Shown: positions 25,034-38,028, numbered from the stretch's first letter. The stretch is DNA of 64,000 nt from Lacrimispora sphenoides JCM 1415 (GCF_900105615.1 NZ_LT630003.1:1736001-1800000); one strand, 5' to 3'. The notes: generated by a model from the letters alone, not told the origin. Made by a program: numbers and translations.

Positions 25034-26314
25034 TCAAAAACGGATCAAACTGGCCTCCAAGAGCTTTTGTGCCGACATTAATATTCCCAGCTTTGCGTGG
25101 TACCAGGTAAGACCTCCCTGGAAATAAACCGCATAAGGCGGTTTGATAGGACCATCTGCGCTCAGCTCAATGGATGAACCTTGTACAAACGCACCGGCTG
25201 CCATGATGACAGGGGCGTCATACCCCGGCATATCCCAAGGTTCCGGTGTAACAAAGCTGTCAACAGGGGCAGCCGCCTGAATTCCCTGGCAGAAGGCAAT
25301 GACTCCTTCCGGCTTTCCAAAGGTAACGGCCTGAATAATATCATGGCGGGACTGGGAACCGTCAGGTACCACAGAAAAGCCCAGCTTTTCATAGACATTG
25401 GCAGCGAATACAGCACCTTTTAAAGCCCCTGCCACTACGGTAGGAGATAAAAACAATCCCTGGAAAAAGGACTGGTTAAGGCCCAGAGTGGCCCCGACTT
25501 CCTTTCCAAGACCAGGTGCTGTCAACCGGTAGGAAGCACGGTCAATGCAGTCTGCCCTTCCCGCAATGTAGCCGCCGATGGGGGCAATGCCTCCTCCTGG
25601 ATTCTTTATGAGAGAGCCTACCACCATATCGGCTCCCACTTCTGACGGTTCAATTCTTTCAACGAATTCCCCGTAGCAGTTGTCAACCATACAGATCACA
25701 TCCGGCTTTATCTTTTTCACGAAGGAGATCAGCTCGCCGATCTGGGAAACGGAAAAGGTAGGGCGGGTATCGTATCCTTTGGAACGTTGGATCGTAACCA
25801 GCTTTGTTTTTTCATTCACCGCTTTTCCAATGGATTCGTAGTCAAAGGTTCCATCGTCAAGAAGGTCCACCTGCCGGTATACGACTCCGTATTCTTTTAA
25901 AGAACCTGCACTGTCCCTGATGCCGATCACTTCTTCCAGGGTATCATAAGGCTTTCCCACCGGTGATAGAAGTTCATCCCCTGGGCGGAGATTCCCGGAA
26001 AGGGCAACGTTCAGGGCATGGGTTCCGCTGATCAGGTTCGGTCTTACGAGAGCGCTTTCCGTATGGAATACGCTGGCATAAACTGCTTCCAAAGTATCAC
26101 GGCCCAGGTCGTTGTAGCCATAGCCAGTAGTTGCCGCAAAATGGATGTCACTGACCCGGTTATCCTGCATGGCCTTAATGACCTTCATCTGATTAAATTC
26201 GGCCGTTTCATCGATTTCTTTAAAACGTTCCATTAAAGCCTCTTCGATTTCTTTCCCGAAATCCATTACCTGTCTGCTGATTCCCAGGCTTTCGTACATT
26301 TCATTTATTTCCAT
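25034..26314 (-). CDS. YnbB-like PLP enzyme (methionine gamma-lyase family / 'aluminium resistance' family)
   Basis: A 426-residue fold-type I PLP protein. SLIKNPGGGIAPIGGYIAG (landmark near residue 232) contains the likely PLP lysine, and ICMVDNCYGEFVE carries the ring-stacking Asp. The family (YnbB in B. subtilis, also called aluminium resistance protein) is related to cystathionine gamma-lyase type enzymes, but its substrate is not established. In Firmicutes it is regularly found next to hfq/miaA/mutL. Its ATG overlaps miaA by 10 bases. Confidence 0.82.
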   Translation of the reverse strand: MEINEMYESLGISRQVMDFGKEIEEALMERFKEIDETAEFNQMKVIKAMQDNRVSDIHFAATTGYGYNDLGRDTLEAVYASVFHTESALVRPNLISGTHALNVALSGNLRPGDELLSPVGKPYDTLEEVIGIRDSAGSLKEYGVVYRQVDLLDDGTFDYESIGKAVNEKTKLVTIQRSKGYDTRPTFSVSQIGELISFVKKIKPDVICMVDNCYGEFVERIEPSEVGADMVVGSLIKNPGGGIAPIGGYIAGRADCIDRASYRLTAPGLGKEVGATLGLNQSFFQGLFLSPTVVAGALKGAVFAANVYEKLGFSVVPDGSQSRHDIIQAVTFGKPEGVIAFCQGIQAAAPVDSFVTPEPWDMPGYDAPVIMAAGAFVQGSSIELSADGPIKPPYAVYFQGGLTWYHAKLGILMSAQKLLEASLIRF

Positions 26315-27270
26315 TGTTTATTATTCTCCAATTCGTACATCTCATTTATGTCCTGCAACATTTTTATAAGCATCTGATCCAGGTCATTGTTAAAATCCGG
26401 AAGATCCAGCCATCTTACATCACGTTCCCGTTTAAACCAGGTGATCTGTCGTTTTGCAAAATGCCTGGTGTCGCGCTTTAAAACATAAATGGCCTCTTCC
26501 AGTGTATATATTCCCTGTAAATAATCCAGGATTTCCTTATACCCAAGGCCCTGCATAGAAACCATGTCCCTGGTTAAGCCCATATCCTTTAAGTGCATTA
26601 CCTCTTCCACAAGCCCCTGCTTAAGCATTAAATCCACACGCCGGTCAATTCGTTCATAAAGGCGGGCCCGGTCTGTATTTACTACATAATAGAGGAAATC
26701 ATAAGGAGATTTCTTTTGTCTTTCCCGTTTGTTGTGCTCAGAGATCCGTTCACCGGTCTGCCGGTAATATTCAATTGCGCGGATTACCCGTTTCATATTA
26801 TTTTCATGGATCTCATCCGCGGAATCCGGGTCAATGTCCCGAAGAAGGTTATGGAGAAACTCCGCTCCCCTCTCCTGGCCCAATTTTTCCAGTTCCATAC
26901 GTATGGAGGTGTCTTCTCCATTTTCCGTAAAATCAATATCATAAAGAAGGGCCTGGATATAAAAACCGGTTCCGCCGGCCACAATGGGAATATGACCGTG
27001 GGAATAAATCTCTTCCACGGCCTCTTTCGCCATTTTCTGAAAAACTGTCACATTAAATTCCTCTTCCGGATCAAGGACATCGATCAGGTAATGAGGAACT
27101 CCGTCCATTTCTTCCTTTTTGATCTTTGCTGAACCGATATCCATATGGCGGTATACCTGCATGGAATCAGCACTTATAATTTCTCCCCCGATAGCCTTCG
27201 CAAGACGGACCGACAAGGCGGTCTTTCCCACTGCCGTCGGCCCGGTAATAATAATCAGCGGTCTCATCAC
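26305..27270 (-). CDS. miaA: tRNA dimethylallyltransferase
   Basis: A 321-residue enzyme adding a dimethylallyl group to A37 of tRNAs reading UNN codons; MiaB in this window then methylthiolates the product. P-loop GPTAVGKTALS is at residues 9-19, followed by the DSMQVYRHMDIGSAK substrate segment (about 35-49) and GGTGFYIQALLYDIDF. The C-terminal KRQITWFKRER is characteristic. It overlaps mutL by 4 bases and the YnbB-like gene by 10, so three genes are tightly coupled. Confidence 0.96.
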   Translation of the reverse strand: MMRPLIIITGPTAVGKTALSVRLAKAIGGEIISADSMQVYRHMDIGSAKIKKEEMDGVPHYLIDVLDPEEEFNVTVFQKMAKEAVEEIYSHGHIPIVAGGTGFYIQALLYDIDFTENGEDTSIRMELEKLGQERGAEFLHNLLRDIDPDSADEIHENNMKRVIRAIEYYRQTGERISEHNKRERQKKSPYDFLYYVVNTDRARLYERIDRRVDLMLKQGLVEEVMHLKDMGLTRDMVSMQGLGYKEILDYLQGIYTLEEAIYVLKRDTRHFAKRQITWFKRERDVRWLDLPDFNNDLDQMLIKMLQDINEMYELENNKQWK

Positions 27271-29186
27271 ACGATCCTCTTAAATTTCTTTTCTAACTCA
27301 TATTTGCTCATGGAAATGATCGTTGGCCTTCCGTGAGGGCAGGCATAGGGATTTTCCAGGCTTAAAAGCTGGTCAATAAGCTCGTTGGCTTCCGCTGCTG
27401 ATAAGCGATGTCCTCCTTTGACCGCTGCCTTGCAGGATAAGGATGCGACCCGTTCATAAATCATATCCGGGTTATGGGAAGAGCCATCCTCTGACAACCC
27501 ATCGATCATCTCAATCAGAAGTTCTTTTTTGGCAATGGAAAAAAGATTGGCTGGAACTCCTCTGACCGCATATTCCTTGCCGCCAAAGGGTTCGATTTCA
27601 AAACCCATATCTGTAAAATATTTTAAGTGGCGTTTTAATAAAATTTCTTCATTCTGGTTTAAAGTCAGGATAATGGGAGGACTTACCAGCTGGGAAATAG
27701 ATTCCATCGTCTTAAGTGTTCCCATGGTTTTTTCATATAAAACCTTTTCATGGGCCGCATGTTGGTCAATAATAAAAAGCTGTTCATTAAATTCAACCAG
27801 CCAGTAAGTATCAAACAGCTGTCCAATGAGCTTGTGCATGGACCGGGCCTTTGGTTCCAGTAGTTTTCCATCAAACAAATCCAGTTGTTCCGGCCCCTTT
27901 TCCACCTTGGAAACCTCATTACTTATTGGAACTTCCGGCAGTTTTTCCATGGCTGGGACCTGATGCTTTAGCCAGTTATCCGCCAGATCATCCCTTTCTT
28001 TTACAAAGGAAGGCTGGGGCGGAGTTAATCTTTTAGGAAAAGCATAGGCCGTATCTTTCTTTTCTTCTGTGGCAGCCTGCTGCTCCATAGCCATAAGCCT
28101 GCGTCTTTCAAAAGGCTCTGGGCTGGGCCCGTGTCTTTTTTCGGAAAAGTTCTGCTTTACCTCTTCCTTTTTCTCTAACTCCACCTCAGGGATCAGTTCT
28201 TTGTGGGCCAAAGCGCTTGATACTGCCTGATACACCATGTGATAGACCATTTCCCCATCCCGGAACCGAAGCTCCATCTTGGTGGGGTGGACATTTACAT
28301 CAAGCATCTCTGATTCAATGGAGAAATGAAGCATGGTAAAGGGATATTTATGCTGCATCATAAATGGCCGGTAGGCTTCTTCTATAGCCCTGGAAATAAT
28401 GCTGCTCTTTATGTACCTGCCATTGATGAAATAGTTTTCGTAATTCCGGTTGCCTCTGGCGATCACCGGTTTTCCGATGTAGCCATGAATGGAAACCTGA
28501 GGCTTATTCACCGTAACCTCCAAAAGGTTTGATGCGATTTCCCGGCCAAATACTGTGTATACAATATCCTTTAAATTGTGATTTCCGGAGGTATGAAGCT
28601 TGTTCTGGTTGTTCTGGATAAAGCGGATGGATACTTCCGGATGAGACAGAGCCAGCTTTTCCACCAGCTCAGCCACATGTGCACCTTCCGTGGAAGGTGT
28701 TTTTAAAAACTTCTTCCTGGCCGGAGTATTGTAAAATAAGTTTCTGGCGATAAAGGTGGTTCCTTCAGGCGCTCCGATCTCTTCCAGGGACCGTTCTTCA
28801 CCACCCTCAATCTGAAATCTGGTACCGGTAAGCCCAACGCTGGTCTTAGTAATCAGCTCTACCTGAGAGACAGCGGCGATGCTTGCAAGAGCTTCTCCCC
28901 GGAATCCAAGAGAGGAAATGGTAAACAGATCCTCTACGGATTTGATTTTGCTAGTAGAATGACGCAGAAAAGCCAGAGGGACTTCCTCTTTGGGAATCCC
29001 GCATCCATTGTCGGTCACCCGGATAAAAGAGGTTCCACCTTCTTTGATCTCCACAGTAACTGCGGTGGATTTGGCATCAATGGCGTTTTCTAAGAGCTCC
29101 TTTACAACGGAGGCCGGACGTTCTATGACCTCACCTGCCGCTATTTTATTGATGGTATTTTGATCCAGTACGGTTATATTCGGCAT
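27267..29186 (-). CDS. mutL: MutL, mismatch repair protein with endonuclease motif
   Basis: A 639-residue GHKL ATPase. Motifs are ELLENAIDAKST, DNGCGI, STSKI and GFRGEALASIAAVS in the first 110 residues. A variable linker (about 340-440) follows. The C-terminal domain has DQHAAHEKVLYEK, the metal-binding endonuclease motif found in MutL of bacteria without MutH, so this MutL probably nicks DNA. It follows mutS by 39 bases and overlaps miaA. Confidence 0.96.
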   Translation of the reverse strand: MPNITVLDQNTINKIAAGEVIERPASVVKELLENAIDAKSTAVTVEIKEGGTSFIRVTDNGCGIPKEEVPLAFLRHSTSKIKSVEDLFTISSLGFRGEALASIAAVSQVELITKTSVGLTGTRFQIEGGEERSLEEIGAPEGTTFIARNLFYNTPARKKFLKTPSTEGAHVAELVEKLALSHPEVSIRFIQNNQNKLHTSGNHNLKDIVYTVFGREIASNLLEVTVNKPQVSIHGYIGKPVIARGNRNYENYFINGRYIKSSIISRAIEEAYRPFMMQHKYPFTMLHFSIESEMLDVNVHPTKMELRFRDGEMVYHMVYQAVSSALAHKELIPEVELEKKEEVKQNFSEKRHGPSPEPFERRRLMAMEQQAATEEKKDTAYAFPKRLTPPQPSFVKERDDLADNWLKHQVPAMEKLPEVPISNEVSKVEKGPEQLDLFDGKLLEPKARSMHKLIGQLFDTYWLVEFNEQLFIIDQHAAHEKVLYEKTMGTLKTMESISQLVSPPIILTLNQNEEILLKRHLKYFTDMGFEIEPFGGKEYAVRGVPANLFSIAKKELLIEMIDGLSEDGSSHNPDMIYERVASLSCKAAVKGGHRLSAAEANELIDQLLSLENPYACPHGRPTIISMSKYELEKKFKRIV

Positions 29187-29225
29187 AGCACCTGCTCCTT
29201 TCCACTATCTTGCCCATGCTTATTT

Positions 29226-31880
29226 CTACTGCCAACGGTTCTTTAGCTTTGTCTGCAGACGGTACAGGGTATTGAGCGCATCAATGGGAGTCATATTCCC
29301 CAGCTCTAAATCACCCAATTCCTTGATGATATCATCATCCTTTACAGTATCAAAGATGGACATCTGCTGTAAATCCACTTCGTCTGGCTTTGGAACAGCC
29401 GTTCTATGGGTGATATTGGCGTTGATTTCGGCAATTTCCCGGGCTTTGGCTGTGATATCCGCGTCCCTTAATTCTTCCAGCAGCTCCTTGGCCCTGATAA
29501 TGACGGAGTCCGGGACGCCGGCCAGCTTTGCCACCTGTATGCCGTAGCTTTTATCGGCTCCGCCCTTTATGATCTTTCTTAAGAAAACAATGTCATCGCC
29601 CTGTTCTTTTACTGCGATGCAGTAATTATTTACACCGCTCATGGTCCCTTCCAGCTCGGTCAGCTCATGATAGTGTGTCGCAAACAGGGTTTTTGCTCCC
29701 AGGATCTTCGGATTGCTGATATGCTCTACCACAGCCCAGGCAATGCTGAGTCCGTCAAAAGTGCTGGTACCGCGTCCGATTTCATCTAAGACAATCAAAC
29801 TGTTTCTTGTGGCGTTCCGAAGGATGTTGGCAACCTCCGTCATCTCCACCATAAAAGTACTCTGGCCGGATGCCAGATCATCGGATGCACCTACCCGGGT
29901 AAAAATCCGATCGCAGATTCCAATGCTTGCTTCCTCTGCAGGAACAAAGCTTCCGATCTGGGCCATCAGAACAATTAACGCAGTCTGGCGCATGTAGGTA
30001 GACTTTCCTGCCATGTTTGGGCCGGTGATAATGGAAACCCGGTTTTTCCCGTTGTCCAGATAGGTATCATTGGAAACAAACAGATCATCCCGCATCATTT
30101 TTTCCACTACCGGATGGCGTCCGTTCTTAATATCGATCAGTCCCTTTTCATTAACCTGGGGCTTTACATAGTTATTTCTTGTGGCAACAGAGGATAAGGA
30201 GGCAAGGACATCGATCCCTGCTATGGCCCTGGCAGTCTTCTGAATCCGGAGAACCTGGTCTGCCACAGAATCCCGGACCTGACAAAATAAACTGTATTCC
30301 AGAGAAAACAGCTTGTCCTCAGCTCCCAGTATTATATTTTCAAGTTCCTTTAACTCGTCTGTGGTATAGCGCTCTGCATTGGCAAGTGTCTGTTTACGGA
30401 TAAAGTAATCGGGTACAAGATCCTTAAAGGAATTGGTCACTTCAAAATAATAGCCGAATACCTTATTAAATTTTACCTTCAGGTTTTTGATCCCTGTTTT
30501 TTCTTTTTCCCGTAATTCCAAGTCAGCAAGCCAGTTTTTTCCCTCTGTTTTGGCACTTCTCAGCTTGTCGGCTTCTTCATGAAAACCATCCTTAATGATC
30601 CCGCCGTCCCTTAAGGTGATAGGCGGATCGTCAATAATGGCACGGTCAATCAATTCCCTGACATCCTCTAAGGGATCCAGTTCCCCCCACAAGTCCTTTA
30701 GCATGTCGCTGGTGAATTCTGCTAAAAGATTCTTGATGTGCGGAAGCATTTCCAAGGAGCTTTTAAATGCGATCATATCTCTTGGATTGGCTGTCTTATA
30801 ACTGATCCGTCCGATCAGACGCTCTAAGTCATAAATCGGGTTTAAATATTCACAGATCTCTTCCCTTGATATGAAATTCATATTCAGCTCTTCAATGGCG
30901 TTCTGACGTTTTATAATCTCTGATTTATGGATCAAAGGCTGCTCTATGTAGGTGCGCAGCATTCTTGCGCCCATGGCTGTTTTCGTCCGGTCCAGGACCC
31001 AGAGAAGGCTTCCCCTCTTCTGCTTTTCCCTTAAGGTCTCCAAAAGCTCCAGATTCCGCCTGGTAGAAGTGTCAATAATCATGAACTGCCCGGTGGAATA
31101 AGGAGTGATGGTGGTTATATGGGAAAGGCTGTTTTTCTGGGTCTCGTACATGTACTCCATAACTGCCCCGGCAGCTATGACTCCGGTGTCATAATCTTCC
31201 AGCCCGAGTCCTGTGAGTGCGCCTACCTTGAAGTGTTCTTTTAGAATTTTCCGGCAGACTTCATCGGAAAAGAAATGATGATCCAAAGATGAAATAACCG
31301 CATGGTGACGGTTCTTTATTTCTTCCACATCCACTCCAGAAACATAAAATGCTTCGTTGCAGATGATTTCAGAGGGGGTAAACTTATTGATCTCATCCAT
31401 CAGTTCCCGCTCCGATTCTACCTCTGTTACAAGAAAATCGCCGGTGCTGATATCCGCTACTGCGATTCCAAAGGTTTCACCGATATAGACAATTCCCATC
31501 AGGTAATTATTCTTTGTTTCATCAAGAGCCTGTGCGCTTGTGATGGTTCCAGGTGTTACCACACGAATAACCTCACGCTTTACCAGTCCCTTGGCAAGCC
31601 TGGGGTCTTCCATCTGTTCGGCAATGGCAACTTTAAAGCCTTTCTGAACAAGACGGTTTAAATATGTATCAACGGCATGATAGGGAACACCGCACATAGG
31701 TGCCCGTTCCTCCAGTCCGCATTCTTTTCCGGTTAAGGTGATTTCCAGCTCTCTTGATACGGTAACCGCATCTTCAAAAAACATTTCGTAAAAGTCTCCC
31801 AGCCTGTAAAATAAGATACAGTCCGGGTATTCCTTCTTTGTTTCCATGTAATGAGCCATCATTGGTGATAATCCAGCCAT
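29226..31880 (-). CDS. mutS: MutS, DNA mismatch recognition protein
   Basis: An 884-residue MutS1. The mismatch-recognition Phe-x-Glu is in GDFYEMF (Phe30, Glu32). Clamp and lever domains follow, then the ATPase with Walker A GPNMAGKSTYMRQ (about residue 617), Walker B SLIVLDEIGRGTSTFDG and the C-terminal helix-turn-helix. It starts the mutS-mutL-miaA-YnbB-like cluster, preceded by a copy of repeat family 1. MutL with the endonuclease motif supports MutH-independent repair. Confidence 0.97.
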   Translation of the reverse strand: MAGLSPMMAHYMETKKEYPDCILFYRLGDFYEMFFEDAVTVSRELEITLTGKECGLEERAPMCGVPYHAVDTYLNRLVQKGFKVAIAEQMEDPRLAKGLVKREVIRVVTPGTITSAQALDETKNNYLMGIVYIGETFGIAVADISTGDFLVTEVESERELMDEINKFTPSEIICNEAFYVSGVDVEEIKNRHHAVISSLDHHFFSDEVCRKILKEHFKVGALTGLGLEDYDTGVIAAGAVMEYMYETQKNSLSHITTITPYSTGQFMIIDTSTRRNLELLETLREKQKRGSLLWVLDRTKTAMGARMLRTYIEQPLIHKSEIIKRQNAIEELNMNFISREEICEYLNPIYDLERLIGRISYKTANPRDMIAFKSSLEMLPHIKNLLAEFTSDMLKDLWGELDPLEDVRELIDRAIIDDPPITLRDGGIIKDGFHEEADKLRSAKTEGKNWLADLELREKEKTGIKNLKVKFNKVFGYYFEVTNSFKDLVPDYFIRKQTLANAERYTTDELKELENIILGAEDKLFSLEYSLFCQVRDSVADQVLRIQKTARAIAGIDVLASLSSVATRNNYVKPQVNEKGLIDIKNGRHPVVEKMMRDDLFVSNDTYLDNGKNRVSIITGPNMAGKSTYMRQTALIVLMAQIGSFVPAEEASIGICDRIFTRVGASDDLASGQSTFMVEMTEVANILRNATRNSLIVLDEIGRGTSTFDGLSIAWAVVEHISNPKILGAKTLFATHYHELTELEGTMSGVNNYCIAVKEQGDDIVFLRKIIKGGADKSYGIQVAKLAGVPDSVIIRAKELLEELRDADITAKAREIAEINANITHRTAVPKPDEVDLQQMSIFDTVKDDDIIKELGDLELGNMTPIDALNTLYRLQTKLKNRWQ

Positions 31881-31891
31881 GCTCTTTTACT

Positions 31892-31978
31892 TCCTCTTTT
31901 CTGTATACCGCCCATGTTTTTTGGCAGAGCCCACCGCATTACCAGGTGTAATGGTATGCCTGCAGGGCGTTTCTTTTG
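31892..31978 (-). repeat. Repeat family 1, copy with an insertion (5' of mutS)
   Basis: CCTCTTTTCTG, CCCATG-TTTTTTGGCA, AATGGTATGCC and TGCAGGGCGTTTCTTTT match the family, but about 25 bases (CCACCGCATTACC-GGTGTAAT region, itself able to form a small hairpin) are inserted between the two conserved stems. It ends 12 bases before the mutS start codon. Confidence 0.55.
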
Positions 31979-31980
31979 TA

Positions 31981-32011
31981 ATTATCGGAAGTAAAGAATA
32001 CTTCCGATAAT
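31981..32011. repeat. Perfect inverted repeat between miaB and mutS
   Basis: Arms ATTATCGGAAGT (31981-31992) and ACTTCCGATAAT (32000-32011) with a 7-base loop. A smaller GGGCT/AGCCC hairpin follows at about 32021-32037. No clear T run in either direction, so termination is uncertain; it could be an attenuating or stabilising RNA hairpin in a miaB-mutS transcript. Confidence 0.6.
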
Positions 32012-32040
32012 TGGATGGACGGGCTAAAAAGCAGCCCATA

Positions 32041-33489
32041 CTATGGTCTTAAAGTTCCCATGTAGTAAAATCCTTTGGATTCATCCAGATATACGTCCAC
32101 AATTTTTCCGATGAGAGAAGAATCTCCCTTAAAGTGAACGGTAGTGTTATTACTTAAGCGACCGGTTAAAAGGCCTTCCTCATGATCATTCACTTCTTCT
32201 ACAAGTACCTTTTGAACGGTGTGTTCCTCTCTTCCGCAGACTTCGGAGGAGATTTTCTGGACTTCAGCCAGCAGACGGTCAAAGCGGTTCTTTATCGCAT
32301 CTTCCGGGACCTGCTCCTCCATCTTTGCTGCCGGTGTTCCGGTACGTTTGGAGTAGATAAAGGTAAAAGCGCTGTCAAAACGAACCTTTTTTACCACATC
32401 AAGAGTTTCGTTAAAATCTTCTTCTGTCTCTCCGGGGAAGCCTACAATAATATCTGTGGTCAGGGAAATATCCGGCATGGCTGTCCGGATTTTTTCTACA
32501 AGTTCCAGATACTGCTCCTTGGTGTATCTCCGGTTCATGATTTTTAAAATCCGGCTGCTGCCTGACTGAAGAGGCAGGTGAAGATGCCGGCACACCTTTT
32601 TGGAATTTTTCATAGCTTCGATCAGATCGTCTGACAAATCCTTAGGATGAGAAGTCATAAAACGAATCCGCTCCAGTCCTTCCACGTGATCGATCTGGGT
32701 CAGAAGTTCTGCAAAGCTTACGGGTGTTTCCAGAGTCTTTCCATAGGAATTGACATTCTGCCCTAAAAGCATAATCTCCACAACTCCGTCATCTGCAAGC
32801 TGTTTTACCTCTTCCAGAATATCTTTTGGGCTGCGGCTCCGTTCCCTGCCCCGCACATATGGTACGATGCAGTAGCTGCAGAAATTGTTGCAGCCAAACA
32901 TAATATTAACGCCGGATTTAAAAGGGTATTTCCGATCCGTAGGGAGATCCTCCACAATCCGGTCCGTTCCTTCCCAAATATCTACAACCATCTTTTTCTC
33001 TTCCAGGCGTTCATACATAAGCTCTGCCAGTTTAAAGATATTATGAGTACCAAAAATAATATCCACAAAGCGATAGCTCTTTTTAATCTTTGCAACTACT
33101 TCTTCTTCCTGCATCATGCAGCCGCAAAGAGCGATCATCATATGGGGATTTTTCTTTTTTAAACTGTTTAAATATCCAAGACGTCCGTAGACTCTGTCAT
33201 TGGCATTTTCCCTGACGGTACAAGTATTATAAAGAACAAAGTCAGCCTCTTCCGTGTCATGTTCCACAAATCCGATGGCTTCTAAGATCCCTTGAAGCTT
33301 TTCGGAATCTCTGGAATTCATCTGGCAGCCGAAGGTGGCAATATGAAAGGTAAATTGCTCCTTTCCTGAGGCTTCCTTTAATTTTTCCAGAATATCCTGG
33401 CAACGTTCTATAAAAAAGTATTGTCTTGCAGGTTCTTCCTGGGGGGCATGGCTGAGTGCTTCTTCATAAGTCATATTTATATCATTCAT
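32041..33489 (-). CDS. miaB: MiaB, tRNA-2-methylthio-N6-dimethylallyladenosine synthase
   Basis: A 482-residue radical-SAM methylthiotransferase acting on i6A37 of tRNA, the step after MiaA. The N-terminal UPF0004 domain binds an auxiliary Fe-S cluster through Cys55, Cys90 and Cys124. The radical-SAM cluster is Cys200, Cys204 and Cys207 (GCNNFCSYC). The C-terminal TRAM domain ends in GRLSNNTTVHFKG and related residues. The N-terminal 45 residues are an extra lead compared with E. coli. Gene order miaB-mutS-mutL-miaA is common in clostridia. Confidence 0.96.
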   Translation of the reverse strand: MNDINMTYEEALSHAPQEEPARQYFFIERCQDILEKLKEASGKEQFTFHIATFGCQMNSRDSEKLQGILEAIGFVEHDTEEADFVLYNTCTVRENANDRVYGRLGYLNSLKKKNPHMMIALCGCMMQEEEVVAKIKKSYRFVDIIFGTHNIFKLAELMYERLEEKKMVVDIWEGTDRIVEDLPTDRKYPFKSGVNIMFGCNNFCSYCIVPYVRGRERSRSPKDILEEVKQLADDGVVEIMLLGQNVNSYGKTLETPVSFAELLTQIDHVEGLERIRFMTSHPKDLSDDLIEAMKNSKKVCRHLHLPLQSGSSRILKIMNRRYTKEQYLELVEKIRTAMPDISLTTDIIVGFPGETEEDFNETLDVVKKVRFDSAFTFIYSKRTGTPAAKMEEQVPEDAIKNRFDRLLAEVQKISSEVCGREEHTVQKVLVEEVNDHEEGLLTGRLSNNTTVHFKGDSSLIGKIVDVYLDESKGFYYMGTLRP

Positions 33490-33597
33490 TTACATAACCT
33501 CTTAATTTTTTGATTGTTGCATATATCCGCAGTGAACAGTATATCATAAATCCTTTTTATTGCAAATACCAAAAAAATTTACCAGGGTAGCTTGCTC

Positions 33598-34410
33598 CTA
33601 TCTAAAATAATCTTCCTGTTCCGAAACAATTTCTATTGGCTGCTGAGAATCAAACTCCTTCATCTTCTGAATAGCAAGTACAATGTACAACACGGAAAGA
33701 CCGAAATTAATGATTCCAAACATCGGTAAGGTAAACGGCAGAAATGACATAATTGCTTTAATCAATAAAGGTAATGTCCTTGCGTAGACTCCCAATAGAT
33801 ACAATTGGCCAAAAGTTAGTTTATACTTCATGCAGGAAGCGGCTATCATCCCAAGAAGAGCTACAATCAGTACCCCAAAGAAAAAGAATGCTGTCATGAA
33901 TATAAAGGCCGCAACCATAACCCCCGCTACGATTAAGTAAGCCTGCGGTACGTACTCCATAAGTTTATTTCTGCTGAATTCTATGCCTAGATCCGAAAAA
34001 TATTGGCCCTGAATTTGGCCTTTGTTCTTCACAATGACTTTTTCTGAATCTATGAGGAATACTTGGTAATAATCCGAAATATATTTACCGATTTCATCTG
34101 TATCATAAAAAATGTTATCCGGTTCTGAAGTGATATGAATATAGGTACCATCTCCCTCATATTCAATCGGTTTCTCAATCCAAAACACTCCATTACTCAG
34201 CTTAAAGTCAGGAATATAATCCTCTATAATCTTTACAAATCCGCCTGTTTTAACCTGAAATTGAACGAACGGAACGATCATGGTCAGAGCAAAGTATATA
34301 ACCATAAGAATAAATCCTGCTAAAAAAACTTTTCGGCGTTTATTATTTAAAAATTCCCTATAACTTTTAAAATCGTAAACCGATATTATAAGTTCCTTGA
34401 ATACATTCAT
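33598..34410 (-). CDS. DUF1189 family membrane protein
   Basis: About 270 residues. The start was placed at the ATG at 34410 because GGGAGG lies 9 bases upstream; an in-frame ATG at 34425 includes this site. The N-terminus (FKELIISVYDFKSYREFLNN) is cytoplasmic, followed by a membrane segment at about 27-47, an extracellular region (about 48-150), and three or four membrane segments in the C-terminal half. This is the DUF1189 layout; members are linked to envelope/maltodextrin contexts but have no proven role. It is coupled to a 39-residue ORF upstream by an ATGA overlap. Confidence 0.72.
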   Translation of the reverse strand: MNVFKELIISVYDFKSYREFLNNKRRKVFLAGFILMVIYFALTMIVPFVQFQVKTGGFVKIIEDYIPDFKLSNGVFWIEKPIEYEGDGTYIHITSEPDNIFYDTDEIGKYISDYYQVFLIDSEKVIVKNKGQIQGQYFSDLGIEFSRNKLMEYVPQAYLIVAGVMVAAFIFMTAFFFFGVLIVALLGMIAASCMKYKLTFGQLYLLGVYARTLPLLIKAIMSFLPFTLPMFGIINFGLSVLYIVLAIQKMKEFDSQQPIEIVSEQEDYFR

Positions 34411-34526
34411 AAGTTTACCTCCCATCTCATTCTCTTTTCCGTTTCTTCATTAACAAGGATCTTGCTTGAATTCAGCTTAATCTGATACTCCTTTTTTTCA
34501 ACTTTTACATACCATACTTTACCCAT
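34407..34526 (-). CDS. 39-residue small protein coupled to the DUF1189 gene
   Basis: An ORF of 39 codons beginning MGKVWYVKVEKKEYQIKLNS. It starts after an AAGGA site 9 bases upstream and ends with TGA overlapping the ATG of the DUF1189 gene (ATGA). The DUF1189 ribosome binding site lies inside its last codons. The sequence alternates hydrophobic and charged residues as in a beta hairpin, with no membrane segment. Either a true small protein or a leader that controls downstream translation; no family recognised. Confidence 0.5.
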   Translation of the reverse strand: MGKVWYVKVEKKEYQIKLNSSKILVNEETEKRMRWEVNL

Positions 34527-34639
34527 TTACTTATATCCTTTCTCTTAAGTATTTTTAATACAAATTAAGCTTATCATATGGCTGTATTTAAGTAAAATAT
34601 TATTTTATATCGGCTTATGTGATATACTCTGGACCAAAA

Positions 34640-34676
34640 CGGCTTTTAAGTTCTTTTTTTCAATGGAAAAGAGCCG
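34640..34676 (-). terminator. Likely terminator of the beta-glucoside operon
   Basis: Arms CGGCTTTT (34640-34647) and AAAAGAGCCG (34667-34676; one bulge). On the minus strand the hairpin is followed by TTTTGG. It lies about 50 bases past the stop of the GH1 gene. Confidence 0.55.
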
Positions 34677-34726
34677 CTGTGCCATAGGTGATTACATTCC
34701 TATTTACAACGACCCTTTTATGAAAA

Positions 34727-38024
<3,298 letters not shown>

Positions 38025-38028
<4 letters not shown>

